Below, in pieces: positions 17,306-25,853 of a stretch of 64,000 bases of DNA. This DNA is from Cryobacterium suzukii. Its GTDB lineage: Bacteria > Actinomycetota > Actinomycetes > Actinomycetales > Microbacteriaceae. A program made the position numbers and the translations under genes. Position 1 is the stretch's first letter. Each line of letters begins with the position of its first letter. The stretch covers positions 372,001 through 436,000 of the forward strand of contig NZ_SOHJ01000011.1 in NCBI RefSeq assembly GCF_004403185.1, in the 5' to 3' direction. A model generated the notes under the pieces. The model saw nothing but the letters and a program-made list of their open reading frames with translations, was not told the DNA's origin and made no database searches.

Positions 17306-18273
17306 TGGGCATCCGCTCTCTCAATAGTGGAACGCGGCGCTGGACGCAGGACCGCCCAGGCCCGGGCCAGTGGGGTCGGTGGCAGGGCGCGGGCTTTGCC
17401 TCTCCCGTAGTGGCGTTCCAGGTAGTACTGCGGAATCGACAAGATCGAGGTGAGAAACAGGTACCAGCAACTGACGACGACGAGCAGTTCCACCTGGCGC
17501 AGGTTCTGCGACGAGATCTGGGTGGCGACCGTGTACAGCTCGAGCACCGCGATCACCGAGAGCAGCGAGGTGTTTTTGAGCATCGAGATGGTCTCGTTGC
17601 CCATCGGCGGAATGATCACCCGCATGGCTTGCGGAAGCACGACCTTGAACAGGGTGAAGGTGGGACTCATGCCGACGGAGTAGGCGGCCTCATATTGACC
17701 TTCGTCGACCGACAGCATTCCGGCTCGCACGATTTCGGCCGAATACGCGGCTTGGTTGAGGGTGAGGGCTAGGAGTCCGGCGGTAAATGCTGGAATGAGG
17801 GTGTTGGTGTCGATGGAGAACAGTGTGAAATCGGTGAATGGCACGCCGAGCGATATCTGGGAGTAGAGAAGCCCGAGATACCCCCACAACACGATCTGAA
17901 TGAGCAGCGGCGTTCCGCGAAACACCCAGACGTAGACCCAGGCCAGCACGGTCATCACCGGGTTGCTGGAGAGTCGCATGATGGCCAGCAAAACCCCAAG
18001 CAGTGTCGATACCAGCATGGCAACGACCGTGAGCACGAGTGTGAGCAGCACGCCGCTGAGGATGCGCGGGTTGAAGATGAACTCACTGATGGTGGGGTGA
18101 TGAACGTTGTCGTTGCCCCACAACGACACGCCGAGGCTGACCCCACCGGCCAGCAGGATGGCCGCAACGACCCAGCGCCACGGGTGACGCAAGGGTACTG
18201 CAACGATATCGTCGGAGTCGAGAACGGCCGGCTCCAACCGGCGCTCGCCTTGGCTCAGCGTTGCCTGCGCCAT
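17302..18273 (-). CDS. Polar amino acid ABC transporter, permease
   Basis: 323 residues of the HisM/GlnP family. A cytoplasmic N-terminus is followed by about five transmembrane helices. The EAA loop, which contacts the ATPase, is visible in EGQYEAAYSVGMSPTFTLFK. A charged C-terminal tail extends past the last helix. Only one permease is encoded, so it may homodimerise. The start overlaps the substrate-binding protein stop (TGATG) at 18273. Confidence 0.93.
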   Translation of the reverse strand: MAQATLSQGERRLEPAVLDSDDIVAVPLRHPWRWVVAAILLAGGVSLGVSLWGNDNVHHPTISEFIFNPRILSGVLLTLVLTVVAMLVSTLLGVLLAIMRLSSNPVMTVLAWVYVWVFRGTPLLIQIVLWGYLGLLYSQISLGVPFTDFTLFSIDTNTLIPAFTAGLLALTLNQAAYSAEIVRAGMLSVDEGQYEAAYSVGMSPTFTLFKVVLPQAMRVIIPPMGNETISMLKNTSLLSVIAVLELYTVATQISSQNLRQVELLVVVSCWYLFLTSILSIPQYYLERHYGRGKARALPPTPLARAWAVLRPAPRSTIERADAQ

Positions 18274-19202
18274 CAGGAACCGAGGTTGATGCCGGCCTGG
18301 TCGGCCGCGTAGTCGCCCATGTCGTACTTGTCGAGAATCTCCTGGTAGCTGCCGTCGTCCATGACGGACTGCAACGCGAGGAGCAGAGCGTTGGTCAGTT
18401 CCGAGTCCTTCTTGAGCACGCCGATGCCGGTATAGACCGGGTTGTAGCCGGCCGGGTTTGCGCTGTCGCGAATGACCTCGAACATCGTGCCATCCCCTGC
18501 GGTCTGCGCGGCATAGGCTGCCACGGCGGAATCAACCACATCGGCGACGGCTTTGCCCGATCGAACCGCAGTTTGTACATCCGTCTCCAGGGGCAGTTCG
18601 GCGATCTTCATCGGGGTTGAGCCGCTCTGTGTGCATTCCTCGTCGTAGCCGTGCAGAATCTCGGCCTGCACCGTGGCCTTTTGCACCGCCACGTTCTGGC
18701 CGCAGAGGTCGAGCACCGTCGTGATCTTTTCGGGATTTCCGGCCAGGACCAGAATGGAGAATCCGGCGTGAAAGTAGTCGACGAAGTCCAGCGTGGCCTG
18801 GCGTTCCACCGTGTCATTCATGCCCGACATGATCACGTCGTGCTTTCCGGACTGCAGCGACGGAATAATGCTGTCGAAGGCCTGCGTGCGCAGCTCCATC
18901 GTGACACCGAGTTTGGCTCCGATCGCTTGGGCGAGGTCGTAGTCGAAACCGGTGAGGTTCTGGTTTTCGTCGAACATCTCCATCGGCGGGAACGGAATGT
19001 CAGAGGCCACCTTGATCACCCCGGCGTCTTTGTATTTCGTCGGCAAGGCCGCAGCGGCCGCAGCGTCAATGTCAGCGGCGTTGGGCGTGTTGGCCGGTGC
19101 CGGGTCGCTGCTGGCTCCGCACCCCGAGAGGGAGAGCGTTGCGACAACGCCAATCGAGGCGAGAATCAGCCAGGGGGCCCTGCGGCGCTGCGTGTGATTC
19201 AT
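18273..19202 (-). CDS. Polar amino acid ABC transporter, substrate-binding lipoprotein
   Basis: 309 residues with a lipoprotein signal (WLILASIGVVATLSLSGCG, Cys at about residue 28) and a SBP family 3 fold: VIKVASDIPFPPMEMFDENQ, GFDYDLAQAIGAKLGV, DVIMSGMNDTVERQATLDFVD. It would capture a polar amino acid. The ligand is not evident. The gene follows the racemase-like gene at 19232 by 29 bases, so transport and metabolism are probably linked. The ATG at 19202 has an adjacent GGAGAGAACC ribosome binding site. Confidence 0.93.
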   Translation of the reverse strand: MNHTQRRRAPWLILASIGVVATLSLSGCGASSDPAPANTPNAADIDAAAAAALPTKYKDAGVIKVASDIPFPPMEMFDENQNLTGFDYDLAQAIGAKLGVTMELRTQAFDSIIPSLQSGKHDVIMSGMNDTVERQATLDFVDYFHAGFSILVLAGNPEKITTVLDLCGQNVAVQKATVQAEILHGYDEECTQSGSTPMKIAELPLETDVQTAVRSGKAVADVVDSAVAAYAAQTAGDGTMFEVIRDSANPAGYNPVYTGIGVLKKDSELTNALLLALQSVMDDGSYQEILDKYDMGDYAADQAGINLGS

Positions 19203-19231
19203 GGTTCTCTCCAGACTGTTCGGCGTGCTGA

Positions 19232-20341
19232 TTAGAAGCGGATGTTGGTGGTCGACGCGGTGACGTCTGCGAGCACGTCGGGAAGCACTTCGACACCGAT
19301 GCCCGGGCCGGTGGGGACTCGAAGGTGCCCGTTCTCGAGCACAAACGGTGCGGTCAGGTCGCGTGAGTAGTACCGGTTGGAGGCCGAGGTATCCCCCGGC
19401 AGCACGAAGTTCGGCAGCCCGGCGAGGGCCACGTTGGCCGCACGTCCGATGCCTGTTTCGAGCATGCCCCCGCACCAGACTGGCACGCCGTGGGCGGCAG
19501 CGACGTCGTGGATGCGTCGGGCTTCGAGGTAACCGCCGACCCGGGCCGGCTTCACGTTGATGATGCTGCAGGCTCCGAGGGTGATCGCCGTCGCGGCGTC
19601 GCGGGCAGACTCGATCGACTCGTCGAGGCAGATCGGCGTTGTGATGAGCTTGGCCAGGTTGGCGTGCCCGAGCAGGTCGTCTTCCTTCATCGGCTGCTCC
19701 ATCAACAGCAGGTCGAAGGGGTCGAGCCGGGCGAGATGGCGGGCATCGGCGAGGGTGTAGGCGGTGTTCGCGTCGACCTGAAGCAGAATGTCTGGGCCGA
19801 ATCGTTCGCGGACTGCCCGTACCGGGGCGAGGTCCCAGCCGGGTTCGATTTTTAGTTTGATGCGCAGGTAGCCCTCGGCAAGGTAGCCGGCGACGGCGTC
19901 GAGCAGCTCGGGGATGGAATCCATGATGCCCACCGACACCCCGGCCGGAACCGTGTCGTTGACTGCGCCCAGGTAGCCGCCGAAGGACACCCCGGTTTCC
20001 TTGAGTTGGGCGTCGAGAATTGCCGTTTCAAGCACGGCCTTGCTCATCATGTGGCCCTTGACCGGTTCGAGCGCTGTGGCCACTCGTTCGGCGCTGAGCT
20101 GGTCGCCGAGGGCCTGCAACCGGGGAGCCAGATGGTCCCGAATGACGAGGTCGGCGGCATCGAGAAACTCAGAGCTGTACAGCGGGTCTGGTTCCGAGGC
20201 GCATTCGGCCCAGCCTTCGGCATTGGCCGTGGTCACGCGCACCAGCGTTGTCTCGCGTTCGGTCGAGGTACCGAAAGACGTACGAAATGGGGTCACCAGC
20301 GGCAGGTGCACTCGGCGGAGCTCGATGTTTTCAATCTTCAT
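19232..20341 (-). CDS. o-Succinylbenzoate synthase / N-succinylamino acid racemase family (enolase superfamily)
   Basis: 369 residues. The muconate lactonizing subgroup residues are present: KLK (Lys162, Lys164), Asp190 (LQVDANTAY), Glu215 (LMEQPM), Asp240 (CLDES) and Lys264 (NVKPARVGG). This is the NSAAR/OSBS type. The neighbouring GNAT gene and amino acid transporter favour the N-succinylamino acid racemase role, as in the known Geobacillus D-to-L amino acid pathway. No other menaquinone genes are near, which argues against MenC alone. The ATG at 20341 overlaps the GNAT stop by four bases. Confidence 0.87.
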   Translation of the reverse strand: MKIENIELRRVHLPLVTPFRTSFGTSTERETTLVRVTTANAEGWAECASEPDPLYSSEFLDAADLVIRDHLAPRLQALGDQLSAERVATALEPVKGHMMSKAVLETAILDAQLKETGVSFGGYLGAVNDTVPAGVSVGIMDSIPELLDAVAGYLAEGYLRIKLKIEPGWDLAPVRAVRERFGPDILLQVDANTAYTLADARHLARLDPFDLLLMEQPMKEDDLLGHANLAKLITTPICLDESIESARDAATAITLGACSIINVKPARVGGYLEARRIHDVAAAHGVPVWCGGMLETGIGRAANVALAGLPNFVLPGDTSASNRYYSRDLTAPFVLENGHLRVPTGPGIGVEVLPDVLADVTASTTNIRF

Positions 20342-21240
20342 TCGTGGTGTCCCTTGTGTTCTGAGTGCTGTAGTCGATACCAGCCGGTGCGGGTCATCGC
20401 TGTCGCCGTATGCCCCGCGGAGAATGCGTTTTGGAAGATGGCGCGGGTGCCGGTGCGCCAGGCCGCTGCCAGCGCCGGATCCTGAGCGCGCAGGGCGACG
20501 ATGTCGGTCGGGACGCGGCACCAGAGGTCCTGGCCGATCTCAACCAGGGCGGGCTGGCCGTCCGGGCCGGTGCCGCGCACGGCATCCGCTGTGAGTTCTG
20601 GAAGCTCGACTATCTGCGGGGTTCCCTCGCTGCACGCGACCGTCTCGGGCGATTCGAGCGGCCAGAGCGCGACGAGACGGTCGCTCTCATCGAGGGCGTT
20701 GATCTCGTCATCCATGACGCCATAAAAGTTCTCGACGTATTCGCTCGCGTGGGCGCCGAGTTTGGTGAGATTGAAACGGGCATTGCGACTGACCAGGGGG
20801 TCGAACGTCCAGGTCATCGTGGTGAGCCCTCGAGCGAGCGCCCAGGCTCGCTGGTGCTGTTTCAGTGCGAACCCGACGCCGGAGTCGCCGAGTCCCGGCA
20901 GGACCCCCGCGATGAGCGAGTACATGGAGGGCGCATCCGGAGAGACAATGGCCGCAGCCGCGCCGCAGAGCAGGCCATCCCGGTTGTAGGCGGCGGTGAC
21001 GTTGCATCCGGCATGGCTGATGCTGCGGAGCAGGTCGGCCGGAATCGGTGCGCCCTGCTTCGAGGTGCCCCAGACTTGAATGAGTAAGTCGGCGATGTCG
21101 CCGTGGCGCTGCATCGAGGTCTCATCCACGATCCGCACTCCAGCCAGGTTTGCTGCCCGCGATGCGGCGGACCGGGCTTGGCCGGCCAGGGGGCTGGGGG
21201 CGCGGCTTCCGGCGCTAAAAGTGGGGGCGTTGACCAACAT
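20338..21240 (-). CDS. GNAT-like N-acyltransferase partner of the racemase
   Basis: A 300-residue protein with a GNAT-type fold: DIADLLIQVWG, VTAAYNRDGLLCGAAAAIV, SLIAGVLPGLGDSGVGFALK (acyl-CoA loop) and TWTFDPLVSRNARFNLTKLG. Proteins of this group sit beside NSAAR genes and are thought to succinylate D-amino acids from succinyl-CoA before racemisation. Translationally coupled to the racemase (ATGA). The N-terminal 35 residues look poorly conserved, so the start at 21240 may be too far upstream. A desuccinylase gene is not present in the window. Confidence 0.78.
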   Translation of the reverse strand: MLVNAPTFSAGSRAPSPLAGQARSAASRAANLAGVRIVDETSMQRHGDIADLLIQVWGTSKQGAPIPADLLRSISHAGCNVTAAYNRDGLLCGAAAAIVSPDAPSMYSLIAGVLPGLGDSGVGFALKQHQRAWALARGLTTMTWTFDPLVSRNARFNLTKLGAHASEYVENFYGVMDDEINALDESDRLVALWPLESPETVACSEGTPQIVELPELTADAVRGTGPDGQPALVEIGQDLWCRVPTDIVALRAQDPALAAAWRTGTRAIFQNAFSAGHTATAMTRTGWYRLQHSEHKGHHE

Positions 21241-21330
21241 GGGTCAAGTGTTGCCAGTTGGCGGGTCCACGGCATTAGCGTGCAGCATGAATGATTTAGT
21301 GAATGTTTGTTGTGTGGCACAAGCAGCCGC

Positions 21331-21336
21331 TAGGTT
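21331..21336 (+). promoter_or_regulatory. TAGGTT -10 element, leaderless start of the PucR gene
   Basis: TAGGTT, six bases, then ATG at 21343. The spacing puts the transcription start at the ATG and supports that start codon over the GTG at 21337. Confidence 0.45.
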
Positions 21337-21342
21337 GTGCCT

Positions 21343-22932
21343 ATGCACGATGGTCTAAAACGGGAGCCCGATGGAATCGCCATCACCGAGTTACTCGGCA
21401 TTCTGAACGGCTCCGGGCTGCGAAGCGCTTCGGCGATGACCTCCCTGCGGCTGCCGTTGACGAGCCCGACCCTGTTCGATCGATGGATGCCGCCGACCGG
21501 GCCACGCAGCGGCATCCTGCTGGCCATCGGGGTGCATCCGGGCGAGCCCGAGTGCGTGGAGATTCTGCGTGAAGCGGCCGGGCTCGGGTTTGGCTCACTG
21601 GTCGTGAAGGCACTCGGGCACGACGTGCAGTCGCTCGCGGCCATGGCCGACGACCTCGGCGTTGCTCTGCTGGTCGCAGACGACGAGATTGAGTGGCGGC
21701 AGCTGGAAGCGCTCATCAACGCTGCCCTGAGCACGGCGTCCGAGGCTGGCGGCTCACCGTCGACTCTCGTGGTGGGCGATCTTTTCGCTCTCGCGAATGC
21801 GATTGCCGCGTCGATCGGTGGCGCGACCTCGATCGAGAATCTGCAACAGAATATTTTGGCGTATTCAACCCTGCCAGATCAGCCCATCGATGAGGACCGG
21901 CGCGAGGGCATCCTCGGTCGCCAGGTGCCCGACCTGCCCGAGAATGCCGAACAATATGCCGCCCTGTTTCGGGCTCCCGGTGCACTGCGCATTGCCGGTG
22001 TTCCACCGGCGCTCGATCGCCTCGCGGTCGCGGTACGCGCCGGCACGCAGGCCCTTGGATCGATCTGGGTAGTCGAGGCGTCCGGTGCGCTCGATGCGGA
22101 TGCTGCCCGCGCCCTCGAGCGGGCCGCCGACATTGCCGCTCTGCACCTGTTGCGCGCACGAAGCGCGGCCGACCTCGCCAGGCAACAGCGCTCGGAACTG
22201 GTGCGCCGACTGCTGGAGGGCGGAGAGGATTCCCGTCTGGTGGTGCGCCAACTGGGCCTTGATCGCGCCGGGCCGTTCACCGTGCTCGCGATTTCGCCCC
22301 GAACAGAGGGGGACGAGCTGCGTCTGGACCGACTGGTGGACCTCGTGGCCATGGCCTGCCAGGCGCACCAACCGGGGGCCGAGTGCGTACTCATCGGCAA
22401 CACGGTCTACGCCGTATTCAGCGGCGTGGGCAGCGAGACGATACGGGTCGAGGCGGCGGCCCTACGGTTGGCCAACCGGGCGGAGGCCAGTTTGCGGGTG
22501 CCGGTGCTCGCATCCGTCGGCACGCAGGTCGCCAGCGTCGGCGAGATCAATCGGTCACGCCGCGATGCCGACCTGGTATTGCTGATCATGGCGAACGATG
22601 CGGCGCAGGGGCCGGTAACCAGCGCGCGCGATGTGCGTAGCCGGCTCAGCCTGCTTGAACTCGGACAGATTCTTCGGGATACCCCGCGACTGTTTTCGCA
22701 CCCGGCGCAGGCGGTGCTTGACCTTGATGCCCGTTCAGGCACCGCCTATGCCGCGACCCTGCGTACCTATCTCGATTGCGGGCGAGACTCGGCCAGAACG
22801 GCCGCCCTGCTGTCGGTGCACCAGAACACACTGCGCTACCGACTGCGGCGGGTGCACGAGCTGTTCGGCATCGACCTCGACAACGCTGACGACACCCTGA
22901 CGCTGTGGCTGAGCCTGCGCGTGGTCGACTGA
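21343..22932 (+). CDS. PucR family transcriptional regulator
   Basis: 529 residues. The N-terminal PucR domain (about 10-130) contains SLVVKALGHDVQSLAAMADD. A GGDEF-like middle region follows, and the C-terminal PucR helix-turn-helix (about 470-525) has YLDCGRDSARTAALLSVHQN followed by TLRYRLRRVHELFGIDL. Such regulators sense nitrogenous metabolites. It is divergent from the GNAT/racemase/ABC operon with about 100 bases between and most likely controls it (inference from position). Confidence 0.9.
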   Translation: MHDGLKREPDGIAITELLGILNGSGLRSASAMTSLRLPLTSPTLFDRWMPPTGPRSGILLAIGVHPGEPECVEILREAAGLGFGSLVVKALGHDVQSLAAMADDLGVALLVADDEIEWRQLEALINAALSTASEAGGSPSTLVVGDLFALANAIAASIGGATSIENLQQNILAYSTLPDQPIDEDRREGILGRQVPDLPENAEQYAALFRAPGALRIAGVPPALDRLAVAVRAGTQALGSIWVVEASGALDADAARALERAADIAALHLLRARSAADLARQQRSELVRRLLEGGEDSRLVVRQLGLDRAGPFTVLAISPRTEGDELRLDRLVDLVAMACQAHQPGAECVLIGNTVYAVFSGVGSETIRVEAAALRLANRAEASLRVPVLASVGTQVASVGEINRSRRDADLVLLIMANDAAQGPVTSARDVRSRLSLLELGQILRDTPRLFSHPAQAVLDLDARSGTAYAATLRTYLDCGRDSARTAALLSVHQNTLRYRLRRVHELFGIDLDNADDTLTLWLSLRVVD

Positions 22933-23051
22933 CTGTACGGAGGTGGGTTGCCCCAATTCCGGTCGTTTGATCGTCTCCAGTCATCGAATATAAATACGCG
23001 CAAAATTCTAAGAGAACGTGAGAAACCCTCGATTTGAGCCTGGGGTTTTGG

Positions 23052-23057
23052 TACACT
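23052..23057 (+). promoter_or_regulatory. TACACT -10 element, leaderless start of the HNH gene
   Basis: TACACT, six bases (TATTCT), then ATG at 23064. There is no purine-rich ribosome binding site between. No convincing -35 at the usual distance is visible. Confidence 0.45.
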
Positions 23058-23063
23058 TATTCT

Positions 23064-24797
23064 ATGAGCCAGAGCGGTGACACTCCCCAGCAGCAGGGTG
23101 TGAGTGATCGTTTTCTGGCGATGCTGCCCGATAGCGAGTTCGAGCGCTGGGCGTTCTCCGATGAAGACCGAGCCTGGATTAATGCCTTTCGGGAGGAATG
23201 CCGCGCGGCCGGGGAGGCTGAGGAAGCAGCTGCGCGGACTTCCCCGTTTACTGACGGCCCGACCATCCCCGCCGACCTCGACCTCACCGAAGTGTTCGGC
23301 GCGGTGCCGCCCGAGCATCTGTTCGACGAGGACCTCCGCGAAGAGTTTCTCTATGCCGACTACCTCGCGGCCAATTTCCTCCCGGCTGACGCGGCTGCGG
23401 CTGACGCGGCTGCGGCTGACGCGGCTGCTGGCTTGAGTCCGTTCCAGCGTCGGCAGGCGCTGTTCGTTGACCGCGTGATCTTCCTCGAGAAGATCATTGC
23501 CTGGGCCCAGGCGAGTAAAGCCGAGATCCTCACCGAGGCGTGGGATTACACCACCAACACGGCCGAAACCGGCCGGCCGCAGGCCGGGCCGCAGCACGAG
23601 CACGACTGGGACGCCACCTTCGCTGCCCAGCAGGGGCTGATCGCAGAAATCGGCTGTGCGCTGCGCATCCCCGCCGGCACCGCCTCCGGCCTCCTCCACG
23701 AGAGCCGCGTGCTCGTCGAATCCCGTCCGCGCACCCTCGATGCGCTCCGCACCGGGGCCATTTCCTTGCGCCATGTCCGGCGGGTGCTTGACCAGCTCGA
23801 CTCCGTACCCCAGCCCGCCCGTGCGGAGCTGGAGGCGGTGCTGCTGCCGCACGCTCGCAAGCTCACCGCGGCGCAGTTCGACGGCAAGGCCCGCAAACTG
23901 CGCGAACGCTTCCACCCCGACAGCATCACCGTCCGCCGCACCAAGTGCCTCGCTGACCGCAGGGTGATGTTCTTCCCCGATCAGGACGGCATGGCCACGC
24001 TCTGGCTGCGCGCCGCGTCGGACGACCTGTTGGCCGTCTATAACCGCGTCACCGAGACCGCCCTCAGCCTGCAGGGCCCCGATGAACCCCGCACTCTCAG
24101 TCAATTACGAGCGGATGTCGCCATCGACCTCCTCGCCAGTGGCGTCACCAGCACCGGCCTCGGCGCCGGAATCAGCGCGACCGTGAACGTCACCGTGCCG
24201 GTGCTGACCCTGATGGGAAAAAGCGATGAACCCGGCGAACTGGAAGGGTACGGGCCGATCGACCCGGAGACCGCCCGCCGCCTGGCCGGCACCGCGACCA
24301 GTTTCCTGCGCATCCTCACCCACCCACACACCGGCATCGTCCTCGACGTCAGCGCCACCCCGTTCCGGGTGCCGGCGGCGCTGAAGAAATACCTGCAACT
24401 CCGTGATGGAACCTGCCGGTTCCCGGGCTGCAACCGCTCCGCCCGACATTCCGACCTCGACCACACCCGCGACAAACAATTCGGCGGGCCCACCGCCGCG
24501 ACCAACCTGCACTTTCTCTGCCCCGCGAACCACAATCTGAAGCACTACAGCGACTGGAACGTTATCGCCGATCCCGACGGCACCCTCAACTGGACCAGCC
24601 CCGCCGGCAAGCACTACGCCACCGACCCCGCCACCCGCATCAGCCCCCACCTACAACAAACCGAAACGCCGCCAGAACCACCACCCGGGCAGGCATTTCC
24701 CGCATCGACGCCGTCCGCTGAACCAATCAGCGACCCGTGGACCACCCCCTGGACCATCATCGGGAACGGCGACGACCCCGCCCCGCAACCGTTCTAA
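23064..24797 (+). CDS. HNH endonuclease, DUF222 / 13E12 repeat family
   Basis: 577 residues. The long DUF222 N-terminal region (about 130-400) has SLRHVRRVLDQLDSVPQPAR and LTAAQFDGKARKLRERFHPD. A C-terminal HNH domain (about 440-515) has LRDGTCRFPGCNRSARHSDL, DHTRDKQFGGPT and NLHFLCPANHNLKHYSDW. The tail is Pro-rich. The family is multicopy in actinobacterial genomes and its role is poorly known. Residues 108-122 are three ADAAA repeats from a 15-base tandem repeat. Probably leaderless. Confidence 0.88.
   Translation: MSQSGDTPQQQGVSDRFLAMLPDSEFERWAFSDEDRAWINAFREECRAAGEAEEAAARTSPFTDGPTIPADLDLTEVFGAVPPEHLFDEDLREEFLYADYLAANFLPADAAAADAAAADAAAGLSPFQRRQALFVDRVIFLEKIIAWAQASKAEILTEAWDYTTNTAETGRPQAGPQHEHDWDATFAAQQGLIAEIGCALRIPAGTASGLLHESRVLVESRPRTLDALRTGAISLRHVRRVLDQLDSVPQPARAELEAVLLPHARKLTAAQFDGKARKLRERFHPDSITVRRTKCLADRRVMFFPDQDGMATLWLRAASDDLLAVYNRVTETALSLQGPDEPRTLSQLRADVAIDLLASGVTSTGLGAGISATVNVTVPVLTLMGKSDEPGELEGYGPIDPETARRLAGTATSFLRILTHPHTGIVLDVSATPFRVPAALKKYLQLRDGTCRFPGCNRSARHSDLDHTRDKQFGGPTAATNLHFLCPANHNLKHYSDWNVIADPDGTLNWTSPAGKHYATDPATRISPHLQQTETPPEPPPGQAFPASTPSAEPISDPWTTPWTIIGNGDDPAPQPF
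23384..23428 (+). repeat. Three perfect tandem copies of a 15-base unit inside the HNH gene
   Basis: The unit GGCTGACGCGGCTGC is repeated at 23384-23398, 23399-23413 and 23414-23428. It encodes an in-frame Ala-Asp-Ala-Ala-Ala run between the N-terminal acidic segment and the DUF222 core. A copy-number change would keep frame. Confidence 0.9.
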
Positions 24798-24848
24798 CTC
24801 GCTACTCTTTGAGGACTCGCGCTGCGGCACCCGGCGCACAATGGTGGA

Positions 24849-25118
24849 GTGATTCGTAAGCGAGTAATCGCCCGAGGCGAGGTGCAGGGCGTCGGATTTC
24901 GGTACCACGCCCGAGCCCAGGCCCAGCAGCTTGGGCTCGGCGGTTATGCTCGCAACCGGCCGGACGGGTCGGTGGAACTCGAAATCGAGGGGCGGGAGGC
25001 ATCCGTCTTGGGTATGCTGCACTGGCTGCGAACCGGGCCGCGCTACGCCGTCGTGACCGCGCTCGAGGTGAGCGACATTGCCGCGACCGGCGAAAGTGAC
25101 TTTCAGATCACCGACTGA
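24849..25118 (+). CDS. acyP: Acylphosphatase
   Basis: 89 residues, full length. The catalytic Arg18 lies in GEVQGVGFRYHARAQA and Asn36 in GYARNRPDGSVELEIEG, both diagnostic. It hydrolyses acyl phosphates such as 1,3-bisphosphoglycerate. Cytoplasmic. The GTG at 24849 overlaps the stop of a three-codon ATG-GTG-GAG frame beginning at 24841. CACAAT and six bases precede the GTG, so a leaderless transcript is possible, although GGTGGA could also serve as a ribosome binding site. Confidence 0.94.
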   Translation: MIRKRVIARGEVQGVGFRYHARAQAQQLGLGGYARNRPDGSVELEIEGREASVLGMLHWLRTGPRYAVVTALEVSDIAATGESDFQITD

Positions 25119-25143
25119 GGTCAGGGGCCGCCCGGCGCTGGCG

Positions 25144-25149
25144 TAGCGT
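25144..25149 (+). promoter_or_regulatory. TAGCGT -10 element placing transcription start on a leader ORF
   Basis: TAGCGT, six bases, then ATG at 25156, the first codon of a 12-codon leader ORF ahead of the membrane protein at 25191. Confidence 0.4.
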
Positions 25150-25155
25150 TGCATC

Positions 25156-25194
25156 ATGACCGCGCGCGACAGCCCCTCCTGGGGACGGGAATGA
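25156..25194 (+). CDS. Short leader ORF (12 codons) coupled to the membrane protein gene
   Basis: ATG at 25156 opens a frame reading MTARDSPSWGRE and stopping at TGA 25192-25194, which overlaps the ATG at 25191 of the next gene as ATGA. No expression evidence exists. The support is the precise overlap and a TANNNT hexamer six bases upstream of its ATG. No run of one amino acid suggests attenuation. Confidence 0.35.
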   Translation: MTARDSPSWGRE

Positions 25195-25850
25195 AGACGC
25201 GCACAGCGTTCGCTGTGGCGCGTCTCGGCCTGGCGGCGGTCGGATTATTCGCCCTGATCGGGTATTTCTATTACACCCTCGGGGTGGCGTCGTTTGCGAT
25301 GGCGAATTTCTTCAGCTACTTCACCGTACAGAGCGCCATCGCCTCCGTCGCGGTGATCCTGACGGCAGCCATCGTGGCGCTGCGGCGGCCGATCGACCCG
25401 GCCTGGCTCGACATGTTGCGTGCCATGGTGACGACCTACATTCTGGTGTCCGGCGTGGTCTACGGCATCATCGTCTGGCAATCCTCGAGCGCCAACTACT
25501 CGATCGAGGTGCCATGGTCGAGCCAGCTGCTGCACTTCGTAATTCCGGCCTGCGCCCTGATTGACTGGATGATAGACCCGTTCAAGGCACGCCTGCCGTG
25601 GAAATACCTGGGCTGGGCCATCGTTTTTCCGGTGCTCTGGCTGGTCTTCACGCTCATCCGCGGACCGATCGTCGGCTGGTACCCGTACTTTTTTCTCGAC
25701 GCCCGGCAGGTCAGCGGCCCCGGAGAGACGGTGTCCTATTGCCTGATCATCGTTGCAATAATTACCGGCATCGCGGCGCTGCTCACCTGGATCACCCGGC
25801 TGAAGCGGATGCCCAGGCACCTGCTGCCGCCCTGGGGCTCCGCGCTCTGA
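25191..25850 (+). CDS. Pr6Pr family membrane protein
   Basis: 219 residues with about six transmembrane helices. The pattern fits the Pr6Pr/FAR-17a/AIG1-like family: GYFYYTLGVASFAMANFFSY, TVQSAIASVAVILTAAIVAL, LLHFVIPACALIDWMIDP and WAIVFPVLWLVFTLIRGPIV. Conserved His and Trp in the HF and W...LVFTL..G...WYPYFFLD segments fit the family. Function unknown. The ATG at 25191 follows GGGGACGGGA. A TTG at 25149 in the same frame is less likely. Converges on the amine oxidase gene. Confidence 0.83.
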   Translation: MKTRTAFAVARLGLAAVGLFALIGYFYYTLGVASFAMANFFSYFTVQSAIASVAVILTAAIVALRRPIDPAWLDMLRAMVTTYILVSGVVYGIIVWQSSSANYSIEVPWSSQLLHFVIPACALIDWMIDPFKARLPWKYLGWAIVFPVLWLVFTLIRGPIVGWYPYFFLDARQVSGPGETVSYCLIIVAIITGIAALLTWITRLKRMPRHLLPPWGSAL

Positions 25851-25853
25851 ACC

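Noticed and set aside
23384-23428. Tandem repeat considered as a CRISPR or mobile-element trace
   Set aside because: The 15-base units are directly adjacent without spacers and keep the reading frame of the HNH gene.
23064-24797. HNH/DUF222 gene considered as part of an insertion element
   Set aside because: No terminal inverted repeats, target duplications or transposase nearby. The family is chromosomally dispersed in actinobacteria.
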